From NCBI GenBank assembly GCA_022316685.1, contig JAKJHU010001414.1, positions 1-64,000 on the forward strand: 64,000 bases of DNA, written 5' to 3'. Below the pieces are notes generated by a model. The model had not been told where the DNA came from. It did no database searches and saw nothing but the letters and a program-made list of their open reading frames with translations. The translations under genes and the position numbers were made by a program. Below, one piece after another: positions 1 to 8,939 of this stretch. This DNA comes from Progne subis subis. Its lineage: Eukaryota > Chordata > Aves > Passeriformes > Hirundinidae. Positions within the stretch are counted from its first letter, which is position 1; every line of letters starts with the position of its first letter.

Positions 1-2
1 CT

Positions 3-2375
3 ATATCACCTCCAAAAACTAAGAGAGACATAAGGAAACTTCTAGGCCTGTTTGGATACTGCAAGCACTGGATAGATAAGTACACTCAAGGGGTCAAATT
101 TCTTTATGATAAATTAATAGACCAGGAACCAATGAATTGGACAGAGAGTGATGAGAGGCAGCTACAGGATCTAAAAGAGAAATTATCCTCAGCACCAGTT
201 TTAAGCTTACCAGATCTTAAAAAGGAGTTTGATTTATTTGTAAACACTGAGGAAGGGATAGCATACGGAGTTTTAACCCAAGAATGGGGAGGATACCGAA
301 AACCTGTAGCATTTTTATCAAAACTGTTAGATCCGGTTGCTAGGGGATGGCCGGCTTGTCTCCAAGCAGTTGCAGCTGCAGCTATTTTAATAGAAGAAGC
401 TCAAAAGTTAACATTACAGGGAAAGATAAAGATACATACTCCACATGATTTGAAAACAATCTTAAGTCAAAGAGCTCAAAAGTGGCTCACAGATTCTAGA
501 ATCCTAAAATATGAAATTATACTGATAAATTCAGATAACCTAGAACTAACAACATCAAAAACCTTAAATCCAGCCCAATTTCTCTCTGGTAAGCCCACTG
601 AAGAAATAGAACACCATTGCCTAGAACTCATTGATATGCAGACAAAAGTAAGGGAAGATTTAGAGGATACACCCCTTCCATATGGGAGAGTGTTGTTCAC
701 AGATGGGTCATCCCGAGTGGTAGAAGGGAAAAGAATATCAGGATACTCTGTAATTGAGGGAGAGAAAATGAAAGTTTTAGAAAAGGGAAAGTTACCAAGT
801 AATTGGTCAGCACAGTGCTGTGAAATATATGCACTAAAGAGAGGGCTAGACTTACTTAAAGATGACCGAGGGACCATTTACACAGACTCTAGATATGCCT
901 TTGGTATCGTGCACACATTTGGGAAAATTTGGGAAGGACGGGGATATTTAAATTCAAAAGGGAAAAACTTAATACACACAGAATTAATAAAATCAGTGTT
1001 AAAATCTTTACAAAAACCAGCAGAAATTGCAGTACTTCACATAAAAGGACATCAAAAGGGAGATATGCCCGAGATAAGGGGAAACCAGTTAGCTGATAAA
1101 ACAGCCAGAGAAGCAGCTTTAGAACCACGAGAACCAGTAAAAATCCTCAAATTGGAAAAAATACCAAGAAAAGAAGAAGAAAAGATAGAGCAAGTGTTCA
1201 GTAAAAAAGAGCAGAAAGCAATAAAAGAATTAGGATTACACCAGGGGGAACACGGAGTGTGGTTAACAGCTGACGGATGGAAATTCTTAAATAAAGCCCT
1301 AGCCAGAAAAATACTTACAGAAATACATCATTTAACCCACTGGGGAACCCAGGGGTCATGTGACCATTTCCTAAGGGAAAACCTATGTATTGGAGTACAT
1401 GAATTAGCAAAAGCAGTTACTCAGGGATGTATAATATGTCAGAAAATAAATCAAAAAATTATGAGAAAAACTGAGCCTGGAGGGAGGGAGTTAGCCTTAA
1501 GGCCCTTCCAGAACATGCAAATTGATTTTACTGAGATGCCCCCTGTTCAAGGGTACAAACACTTGTTAGTGATCATAGATCACCTTACCCATTGGGTAGA
1601 GGCATTCCCTACAAAAAGGGAAACAGCAGAAGTAGTAACAAAAATAATATTAGAAGATATCCTCCCTCAGTATGGGCTGATAAATAATATTGATTCAGAC
1701 AGAGGGCCACATTTCACAGCACAAATTCTACAACAGGTAACACAAGCCTTAGGGATAAAATGGAGGTTACACACCCCATGGCATCCCCAAAGCTCAGGCA
1801 GAGTAGAAAGGATGAACAAGACCATTAAAAATGTACTGACTAAACTAATAGCAGAAACTCAACTAAATTGGCTTAAATGCTTACCCCTAGCATTACTACG
1901 AATCAGAACACAGCCACGAGCAGATCTAGGAGTGTCACCATATGAAATGTTATTTGGGCTTCCCTTTTTGTTATCTCCTTATAGTTCTAAAGACTACCTG
2001 GAAGGAGAGGAAATCACTAGAAAATATCTAAAAACCATTGGACAAACCTTAGAAAATCTCAGAAAGAAAGGCTATCTTCCTCAAACTTCCCCTTTGGATG
2101 CAAATGTGCATCATATCAATCCTGGAGACTGGGTATTGATCAAAACGTGGACTAATACCCCGCTGACCCCGAAGTTTGAAGGTCCCTACCAAGTACTGTT
2201 AACAACTCACACAGCAGTGCGCACTAAGGAAAAAGGATGGACCCACATCACCAGAGTTAAAGGGCCAGTACCCCCTCCTGGAGAGAACCCGAGTTCAGCA
2301 CCCTCACCGGATGAAACCGAGTGGACAGTAACACCACACCCGAAAGACTTGAAATTAACCTTTAAAAAGAAATAA
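3..2375 (+). CDS. pol: ERV-1 Pol C-terminal part: RT thumb, RNase H and integrase (partial, open)
   Basis: The frame is open from the window edge, so the true start lies upstream; 791 codons are visible. Residues 1-45 are the end of the RT palm/thumb, followed by the RT-RNase H connection. RNase H has a DGSS motif (Asp near residue 234), the E of EIYAL, TDSRYAF and the HIKGHQ segment. The integrase has an N-terminal H-H-C-C zinc site around residues 440-485. Its catalytic triad is Asp508 (QIDF), Asp566 (DSDRG) and Glu602 (GRVERMN), with the D-35-E spacing of retroviral integrases. The C-terminal domain has the KTW...FEGPYQVLL pattern. Family knowledge: it degrades template RNA and inserts viral DNA. 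No stop or frameshift is visible. Whether it is expressed is unknown. Confidence 0.9.
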   Translation: MSPPKTKRDIRKLLGLFGYCKHWIDKYTQGVKFLYDKLIDQEPMNWTESDERQLQDLKEKLSSAPVLSLPDLKKEFDLFVNTEEGIAYGVLTQEWGGYRKPVAFLSKLLDPVARGWPACLQAVAAAAILIEEAQKLTLQGKIKIHTPHDLKTILSQRAQKWLTDSRILKYEIILINSDNLELTTSKTLNPAQFLSGKPTEEIEHHCLELIDMQTKVREDLEDTPLPYGRVLFTDGSSRVVEGKRISGYSVIEGEKMKVLEKGKLPSNWSAQCCEIYALKRGLDLLKDDRGTIYTDSRYAFGIVHTFGKIWEGRGYLNSKGKNLIHTELIKSVLKSLQKPAEIAVLHIKGHQKGDMPEIRGNQLADKTAREAALEPREPVKILKLEKIPRKEEEKIEQVFSKKEQKAIKELGLHQGEHGVWLTADGWKFLNKALARKILTEIHHLTHWGTQGSCDHFLRENLCIGVHELAKAVTQGCIICQKINQKIMRKTEPGGRELALRPFQNMQIDFTEMPPVQGYKHLLVIIDHLTHWVEAFPTKRETAEVVTKIILEDILPQYGLINNIDSDRGPHFTAQILQQVTQALGIKWRLHTPWHPQSSGRVERMNKTIKNVLTKLIAETQLNWLKCLPLALLRIRTQPRADLGVSPYEMLFGLPFLLSPYSSKDYLEGEEITRKYLKTIGQTLENLRKKGYLPQTSPLDANVHHINPGDWVLIKTWTNTPLTPKFEGPYQVLLTTHTAVRTKEKGWTHITRVKGPVPPPGENPSSAPSPDETEWTVTPHPKDLKLTFKKK

Positions 2376-3008
2376 GAGATAACAGAGACTGTGAAAACCT
2401 TTTGTTTCAGTTGCCTCTCCCATAATCAACGAACTCAAAAAAAAAGGGGGGGGGGGGCACAATAAGGGTTAATTTCTGTAAACCTAAGTCAGTTTTTGTA
2501 ATTAGCAATTTTAGATATGTTTAAGTAATAGATATATTAAAAAGGGGTATAAGTTCTTTTTTGTATTAATTTTACATATAGTTTAAGTCTTTTTATAAGT
2601 AAGAATTTAAGTAAGTTTAAGGGGTTTTTTTTTTATGATAATTTTTAAATTGTAAGTTTTATGAATAGCAACTTAAATGAGTTTAAGTAATAGAAAAAAA
2701 AAGTATAAAGGTTTTTTTATTAAGTTTAAGTTTTATAAATAGTGATTTAAATAAGTTTAAGATTTTTATATGTTAATTTTAAAAGTTATTAAGTTCTATA
2801 AATAGCAGTTTGAACAAATTTAAGTAATAGAAAAATTAAGAGTGTAAAGTTTTTTTTGAAGAAAAAAAAAAGGGTAAATCTCCTACAGAACATTCTCTAA
2901 GGGCAACTAAATTAATAGGGAAGGGAAGTGGAAGCATGTAAGTGGGTTCTTTAGGAGACCTCTCCACTCCAAGAGGCAAGGCCGGGTGGAGCAAGAGATC
3001 CAGGAAGG
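2376..3008 (+). repeat. AT-rich spacer between pol and env with degenerate tandem repeats
   Basis: This ~630 bp stretch is strongly A+T-rich apart from a short run of A then G near 2440-2457. Similar blocks recur about every 100 bp, built from pieces such as TTAAGTAATAG, AAGTTTTATAAATAG and runs of T, notably at 2520-2860. No reading frame longer than a few dozen codons is present. In the related proviruses of this window the same place holds a Cys-rich accessory frame; here it seems to have been lost or replaced. The last ~120 bases (from about 2890) are less AT-rich and lead into env. Confidence 0.7.
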
Positions 3009-4771
3009 ATGGCCCATACCGGACTCTTGGGAGGGATCGTACTGGTGATGTTCATAAAGCACACCTATGAAACAAAAGCCTGTGCTAACTGCTACCATCC
3101 AGTGTATGATGGAGAGGATCTCAGATCCTTATTCAGGGTCCATACTAACGTGAACCCAAACTGCTTTGACCACTCCCAGTTGAATACTTGCCAAGAGGAT
3201 GGAAAAGTTTATTGGACCACAAAAAACACAGCTAGTTATGCACAGTGCCTGTTTGGGGAATGTCCTATAGGAGACACTTGGTTATGCTTTGAAGCAGATC
3301 ACAAAGGATTGAGAGATATAATAAAAGAAAAAGTGTTGACAACAAAATTTGAAAAAAGCCTAGACATCCCATCAGGAAAAAACCTGTTCATTGCTTAGTA
3401 GAAAGGATCAGTCGAGAATTAAATTTAACTGAGTGCTGGATATGTGGAGGTACACAAATGTCTGAAATATGGCCCTGGGAAGGAATTAGCTTAAGCCCTC
3501 TAGAAATTCTAAAATGGAAACAGACTGAACAGAATACACAAAGTCTAAGAACAAGGGGAAGAGAGAAGTGGGATCTCAAATCTAAAATCATTGGGGAAGA
3601 ATGTATCATGAGGACAGGAACCAGGTACCAAACCCATGGAAGAAAATTAAGGTGTAAAAGGTATATAATAGTGATAAATTCAAGTGCTAAATGGGTTCCC
3701 AAAGGGCCTAACAAGTATTGGTCAACTGAGAACACGGAAAAATGTATCTATAATGAGAGGTATGAATTATATGAATGTATTGACAAAGCTATAAATCCTT
3801 TTTGGGGGATAAAAGAACTGTCTCGGTTTTGGCAACAACCTTTTGAAACTAGGGAAGATTACTGGGAAGCTCCAAATCACCTGTTCTGGATCTGTGGGGA
3901 TACTGCTTATACAAAATTGCCTGGGGATTGGTCGGGAAGCTGTACAATAGGGATCATAAAGCCAGCTTTCTTCCTATTACCCAAGAGATTAGGAGCACAC
4001 CTAGGAGTCCCAGTATATGACAATCTGGGAAAAGTCGAACGAAAGAAAAGAGATACTCTAACAATTGGTGGAGACCAAAAATGGAAAGGAAAAATATGGA
4101 CCCCAGAAGAAATCATTAAAACCTATGGACCAGCTACATGGGCACAGGACGGGTCCTGGGGGTATCGCACTCCAATCTACATGTTAAATAGAATCATTAG
4201 GCTCCAGGCTGTGTTAGAAATGGTATCTAACCGAACAGCTCTCGCATTAGACCACATCACTGACCAACTAACACAAACAAGAGCTGTAATATACCAAATA
4301 CGGCTTGCTGTAGACTACCTTTTAGCAGATGAAGGAGGAATCTGTGGTGAGTTTAATTCGTCTGAATGTTGTTTGGAAATTGATGATAAAAGCGCAGTAA
4401 TTAAAACCATCTCAAAAGAAATCCGAAAGCTAGCCTATGTGGGAAATCAAGAGTGGACTCCTCTAATGGATACCAACTGGTGGAATAGTTTTTGGTCATT
4501 TAAGGGGGATTGGTGGAAAAAAGCTGGGTTTATGATAATTTGCTCAATCACCGGGTTAATGTTTTTACCTTGTCTAATCCCATGTCTAATTCGAACGATT
4601 ACCTCCACAGTCCAAGCCAGTATCCAGATCCCTAAAGCAACCAGTCAAAAACAGACCAAAATGATGGTAAGAGAGAGTCAGGAACCCGAACATGAGAATG
4701 CCAAAGAAATATATGAAAAGTTCCAAAAATGTAGAAAAATTTATTTTCAAGAAGAGGAGGTAACAAATTGA
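3009..4771 (+). pseudogene. env: ERV-1 env, one frameshift
   Basis: Codons 1-129 (3009-3398) hold an N-terminal hydrophobic stretch and a Cys-rich surface-subunit start, then stop. From about 3398 the same protein continues in another frame to 4771, so a single one-base indel near 3390-3398 breaks the gene. The second part begins with a CWICGG motif (3434-3451), the CXXC type of site known from gammaretroviral surface subunits. A basic ERKKR stretch near 4036-4050 is a plausible furin-type site. The transmembrane subunit has a coiled-coil-like heptad region, an ADEGG then C-x7-CC motif near 4326-4370, paired Trp residues, a membrane anchor (~4528-4590) and a charged tail. Translation would yield a truncated surface fragment only. 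Confidence 0.85.
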
Positions 4772-4789
4772 TGCGAGCTAAAGCTCGAT

Positions 4790-4810
4790 CAAAGAAATAG
4801 AGGGGGGAGT
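4790..4810 (+). promoter_or_regulatory. Polypurine tract of ERV-1
   Basis: The purine run AAAGAAATAGAGGGGGGAG lies directly before the TG that starts the 3' LTR. This position and composition are those of a retroviral plus-strand primer. Confidence 0.8.
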
Positions 4811-5422
4811 TGTTATAAATAAATTCTATTCAAATAATCTATGTTTTGGTTACTTAATTGTTAAGTAATTCCATTAAGATTGTTAATGCTAGTTCTGTAT
4901 AAAGAATTTGCCTTATTCCTGTTTTAATACTGATTTATCACCTTATTTACTTGTTTGTTAATTAAGAATTCACCTTATTACCTGTATCTCTGCTCCCATT
5001 CGCCGGATAGTGTCTGAATATGCAAATAAAAAGAACACTGGAATTCTGGGAACAACCCAAGAACAAGAGACTCTGAAAAGCAGGGAACCAAAGTAAAATC
5101 CAGGACTGTAGTCGCATTTTAGACTAGTGCAAGAAGTACGGGGGTCCACCGAAGTAGCTTTATTTAGTTGCCGTGACCTGAGAAGGAGTCCCCCATCGCT
5201 GGATGACCCCTGATCAGCGAAGCGAAACGGACTCCCCGGCAAGGGAAAAAGCCCGTGAGGGGGGGTGGGAGTCCCCAGCTTTGCTGTGAAGCGAAGCTGT
5301 GAGTACCTCCTCCTCCACGTTGCCAAGGGAGCAAGCAAGCTCTCCCCCAAGGCCAAGCTTGATAATAAAGAAACATACAAAACCAGCAAGTCTCTGACTC
5401 TCTCTATTTTTTTTCCAGAACA
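4811..5422 (+). repeat. 3' LTR of ERV-1
   Basis: The ~612 bp element starts TGTTATAAATAAA after the polypurine tract and ends CCAGAACA, i.e. TG...CA. It contains an ATGCAAAT octamer next to an A-rich TATA-like stretch (~5018-5032) and an AATAAA poly(A) signal (5364-5369) in the expected R region, then a T-rich U5. The right flank is directly a copy of repeat R, so the provirus probably inserted into or beside R. The left end is not in the window, so no target-site duplication can be tested. Confidence 0.8.
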
Positions 5423-6545
5423 CCACCCACTCTGTGCCAGGGCCCCACCGCCCTCCCAGGGACCAAGTCCATCCCCACATCCCAGCTCACCCTGGCCCCA
5501 AGCAGTGTCCAGCCATGGCCTGTGTCCTGGCGCTGCAGGCCCTTGGCAAGAGTCTCTCCCAGCCAGCAATTCCTGCTCTTCCCTGCTCTGGAGCAGCAGC
5601 TGCAAGTTGATTTGCTCCCTGGGCCACTGGCCCAGCCCCAAGCCAGGGTCGGGACCTTTCCCCAGAGCTCTGTGGCCACTGCAATGTTCACAGCTGTGAG
5701 GCTGCCGCAGCTCCAGGAGCCTTTGGACACCGCTCCCGGGAATGCCCAGGCTGCCACTGTTGGGCTGTCTGTGCAGGGCCAGGGCCTGCACTCCATGATC
5801 CCGCTGCCTCCCTCCCAGCTCAGCCCCTTCTGCAGTTCTCACCCTTGGGCTCAGCCTTGGTGTCTCCTCCAGGCGCTGGCAGAGCTCTTGGGGCCGGGGC
5901 AGGAGCGGGACAGCCCCAGCGTTCCCCTCTCTGTGACACCACGGTGGGGACAGCTCCAACGTTCCCTGCCTGGAGACGCTCCAAGGGAAGCGTCCAGAGC
6001 CACAGCCAGACAGCAAAACTGAGCGGGCACTGAGCACCCCCGGCCTGGGCTGATGTGCATTGCTGTGCACACAGCTTGAAGAAAGTCCCCTTGCCCACCC
6101 CACAATATCACAGAAAATGCCAGATAGAGTTACAGAGCTCTGTCCAGAGCTGACAGGTGGAGTTAATTAAGAAAAAAAAAAAAAAAAAAAAGAAAAAAGA
6201 AAAAGGAAAAAAAAAAAAACCCACCAAAAAACCAAAAACCCCACACAAATGCGAAAAAACCTGCAAAAACACCCCCAAGGCAAAACAAAAAAATCCCCAC
6301 CCCCCAATAAAAAGCACAGAAAACTTCCCACCAAAAACAAATAAAAAACCCACCAAAACAAAGAACTAAACCCAGACAAACAAACAAGCAAAGAAAGACA
6401 AAAAAAAATCAAGAAAAAGATCTTCCCCCAAGCAGAGCTGTTCCATCCGTCAGTTCTCACACCTGCAGGTACAAAAGACCTGGGGCTGCAAAAAATGAGG
6501 ACTCATTGGGCACATTTGCAGGAAAAGCAGGTTTAGGTCAGGCTT
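5423..6545 (-). repeat. Repeat R, copy A (with internal T-rich tract)
   Basis: 5423-6156 is the reverse complement of most of 25417-26138 with close similarity, and more distantly of 23345-23985. Beyond a low-complexity tract (6169-6420) a short further match (around 6425-6455) to ~25335-25365 shows the repeat extends across it. R is GC-rich and has long chance open frames on both strands, which differ between copies, so I do not regard it as coding. I do not recognise the family. One end is shared by copies A and B (the GGGCCCTGGCACAGAGTGGG segment), suggesting a defined terminus. Confidence 0.7.
6169..6420. repeat. A-rich low-complexity tract
   Basis: Long A runs broken by C and G give the pattern of AAAAACC and AAAAGAAAA words. 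It lies inside repeat R copy A, where copy C has a shorter T-rich stretch in the opposite orientation. Lysine-rich frames across it are artefacts of composition. Confidence 0.9.
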
Positions 6546-6857
6546 TCAGCAGAACTGTTCTCAGTTGAGTGAAAAAGGCCCCTTTGGCAGCTGCAGGGTG
6601 GAAATGCATTGGAAATGCAGACCCTCAGCCCACAGGAGAGAAAAGGGCTCTGAATTCCCCTCCCCCCACACATAAACCCTGTTCTCAGTTTGCTTCACAC
6701 ACAGGATCCTTCTGGAGGACAGCAGAAAGCTGAGTGTCCGCTCTGCCTTCTCCATGTTCTGTGTCCTAAAGCTGCCTGGGGGAAGAAATTTAGGCTCAGC
6801 TCCGGTGGCACAATCCCTCCTGGCCCAGGGCACAGCACCAGGAAGGTCTTTGCGTGC
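6546..6857. other. Unassigned left flank of ERV-2
   Basis: No convincing gene, RNA or repeat was recognised in these ~310 bases. The sequence directly before the ERV-2 5' LTR (GTCTTTGCGTGC) shows no clear match to the sequence after its 3' LTR. Confidence 0.5.
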
Positions 6858-7423
6858 TGTGAAAAGTGCATATTATATGGCTCTACGCAAGTTATTTACT
6901 ATATGTGTTGTGTTGTGTTGATTGTTGGTGTTGTATTAATAGTTTGATAGTATGGTAAATGTAGTTTTGTAGTTAAAATGTAGTTTTTATGTACTAACCA
7001 CAGGAAAATGTAAATCTTTCAGAGAAAAAAAGAATTTACTACCTCCTTATCAGAAGAAACCAACTCCTCCTCTCTCTCTCAGCCTTGAGGATGCCATAAA
7101 GATTAAAAAAAAAAAAAAAAAAAAAAAAAAGATACTAACCAGAGACAATTCTTTGTTTGAATTGAATTTATACATCCTGTATGAAATGTATGAATATTCA
7201 ACAGGCTATTGCTTTTAAGAGATAATCCTTTGTTAACCGGGGTCTTCTCCAGAGCTTGTGGTTCGGGAAAGGCACCCAGACGTTTCTAACTTTGTTTTTA
7301 TTGTCTTGTATTATCCTAACTCTAAAATTGTTCAATTTTTTTACTCTAATTCTATTTTTATAACCATCTTATTTACTATTAAACTTTTAAAATTTTAAAA
7401 CCAAGTGATTGGCGCTTTTCACA
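6858..7423 (+). repeat. 5' LTR of ERV-2
   Basis: It begins TGTGAAAAGTGCATATTATA and ends CGCTTTTCACA, and aligns through its whole length with 17144-17689. It is AT-rich and contains an expanded run of A (7107-7130) where the 3' LTR has only a short purine stretch. The final third has long A+T segments typical of an R/U5 region. An exact TATA box and poly(A) signal are not assigned, because several AT-rich candidates exist. Confidence 0.88.
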
Positions 7424-7427
7424 ATTA

Positions 7428-7445
7428 TGGTAGCAAAGTATGGTT
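7428..7445 (+). promoter_or_regulatory. Primer binding site, best match initiator tRNA-Met
   Basis: TGGTAGCAAAGTATGGTT starts 4 bases after the LTR end. The complement of the 3' end of vertebrate initiator tRNA-Met begins TGGTAGCAGAGGATGGTT, so 16 of 18 positions agree. The tRNA sequence is from general knowledge; no database was searched. Confidence 0.7.
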
Positions 7446-7671
7446 AAAACACCTCACTGCCAGTGCCTCAGTGGAATCAGGGTGAGGACGGCGCGCCCTG
7501 CCCAGTTGGCAGCCTCGCTCTGTGTTCCCCTGCTTTGACCGGCAGATGCAGGTTACGATCAATGGACAAAAGGAGGCAATAAAACAAAGAAAAGGGAAAA
7601 GATTCCCTAAAACCGCGGTAGTTAGCCCCTAAGACCGAAGTGTACACGAAGACAAAGACCCAAGGACAAAG

Positions 7672-7682
7672 GACAGGTAAGT
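7672..7682 (+). promoter_or_regulatory. Putative major splice donor in ERV-2 leader
   Basis: GACAG|GTAAGTA fits the consensus 5' splice site, ~250 bases after the primer site, where retroviruses place the donor used for env mRNA. The assignment rests on position and consensus only. Confidence 0.5.
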
Positions 7683-7912
7683 ACTGGTTTGGAGGGACGG
7701 TTAAGGAGGGGATGAATGTGTGTGACTGAGAGGCAGCTGGTTATCCCAGAGCTGCTAAGTGAGAGCGGAGTCTCCTACGCTGCGTTTCCGTTCTTTCGCG
7801 AGAAAGACAGCCAGTAAAGAGACAAAGTGAGTGATAAGAAGAGTGAGAGAATCCCCCCAGGGAAACCGGGACTGAGTTTTAGAGAAGGGGTGGGACCCCT
7901 AGGAAGCAAAAA

Positions 7913-8275
7913 GTCTGCTGGATTGAGGGGTAATTGCCTAAGATCATCCAGGACTGAAACTTTTGCTGGGTTGAGGGATTAATATCCCAAGAGCACCCAG
8001 GGTTCTGCTGGATTGAGGTTATGCCCAATAGCATCTAGGGTTGGACAACACAGCTGGATTGAGGGATAAACGGCCCAAGAACATCTAGGGTTGGACAACA
8101 AAGCTGGATTGAGGGATAAAGTGCACAAGAACATCTAGGGTTGGACAACACAGCTGGATTGAGGGATAAAGTGCCCAAGAACATCTAGGGTTGGACAACA
8201 CAGCTGGATTGAGGGATAAAGTGCCCAAGAACATCTAGGGTTGGACAACACAGCTGGATTGAAGGGATATCCAAG
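7913..8275 (+). repeat. 50-bp tandem repeats in the ERV-2 leader
   Basis: Five near-identical 50 bp units start at about 8051, 8101, 8151, 8201 and 8251, each with GCTGGATTGAGGGATAAA and AACATCTAGGGTTGGACAA. Three more diverged units precede them from about 7913. They lie between the splice donor and gag, where packaging and translation signals would be. The even spacing and low divergence of the last five suggest late expansion. Confidence 0.88.
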
Positions 8276-8354
8276 AGCACCGGGACTGGCCAGTAACACC
8301 TAAAATTGTAATAGGTGATTTGAGAGTAAAAGGTACCTTATTGTTGTTTTGTTG

Positions 8355-8575
8355 TGTGAGAGTGAGTCACACACAAAATCTGCCTCAGCTTCCCGAGTGG
8401 GTGGGACTGTGGCAAGAGGTGTAAGTGACCCGCAAACAGGCCATTGTTCCCTCGGGCGGGTGGGGGCTATGGCAGAACGTGTGTGTGACCTGCAATCCAG
8501 CCCTTTTCCTTCAGGCGTGTGGAGGGGGGGGTCATAGTAAAAGTGTAAGTGACACACAAATTAACCTCACAGGTG
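8355..8575 (+). repeat. ~62-bp degenerate repeats with GTAAGT-like words
   Basis: About three and a half units start near 8356, 8419, 8481 and 8544. Each carries a GTGAGTCAC, GTAAGTGAC or GTGTGTGAC core, then a C-rich part and a G-rich part. Two contain GTGTAAGTGAC, resembling a splice donor. They are unrelated in sequence to the 50 bp repeats just upstream. Confidence 0.65.
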
Positions 8576-8939
8576 GATTGGCACCAGAGGCAATCAGATT
8601 CTGGGCCCTCCTCAGAGGCCCAGCTATACTGGAACCCAGAGACCAAACCCAAGGCGAGGGGGGCCACACGGAGCCGCGATTCTCTGGCGACAGGGATCAG
8701 CTTCATGTCCTAAGGGTGTGAAAAAGTGTGTAAAAGTGAAGGAGAAATGAAGTAAGAATAGATGGCTGAAAGCACATGTAATGTTGATTGCTATAACTCC
8801 TTGGAGGGAGGTGTATTGTATTGAATAGTTGTGTGGGATAGAAGGGATTTTTTTCTGTGTACATAAATAGAAGTGGTCTTTAGGTTGTAAGAGAAAGTGA
8901 AAAACAGAGGTGGGGGATAAATAGATAAAATCTTGAAAA

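Larger units (their letters stand above)
1..5422 (+). mobile_element. ERV-1: 3' part of a gamma-like endogenous retrovirus
   Basis: The window opens inside pol. The order is pol (RT thumb to integrase), an AT-rich spacer, env, a polypurine tract and a 3' LTR. The pol protein has class I (gammaretrovirus-like) features in its RT thumb, RNase H and integrase. The 5' LTR, gag, protease and the RT active site lie outside the window, so age from LTR divergence and target-site duplication cannot be judged. Pol is uninterrupted and env has one visible frameshift, so this is the least decayed gamma-like copy in the window. Unlike its relatives here, it has no Cys-rich frame between pol and env. Confidence 0.9.

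Noticed and set aside
5265..6103. Overlapping GC-rich frames up to 377 codons in repeat R
   Set aside because: Open frames differ among the three R copies and occur on both strands; no recognisable protein.
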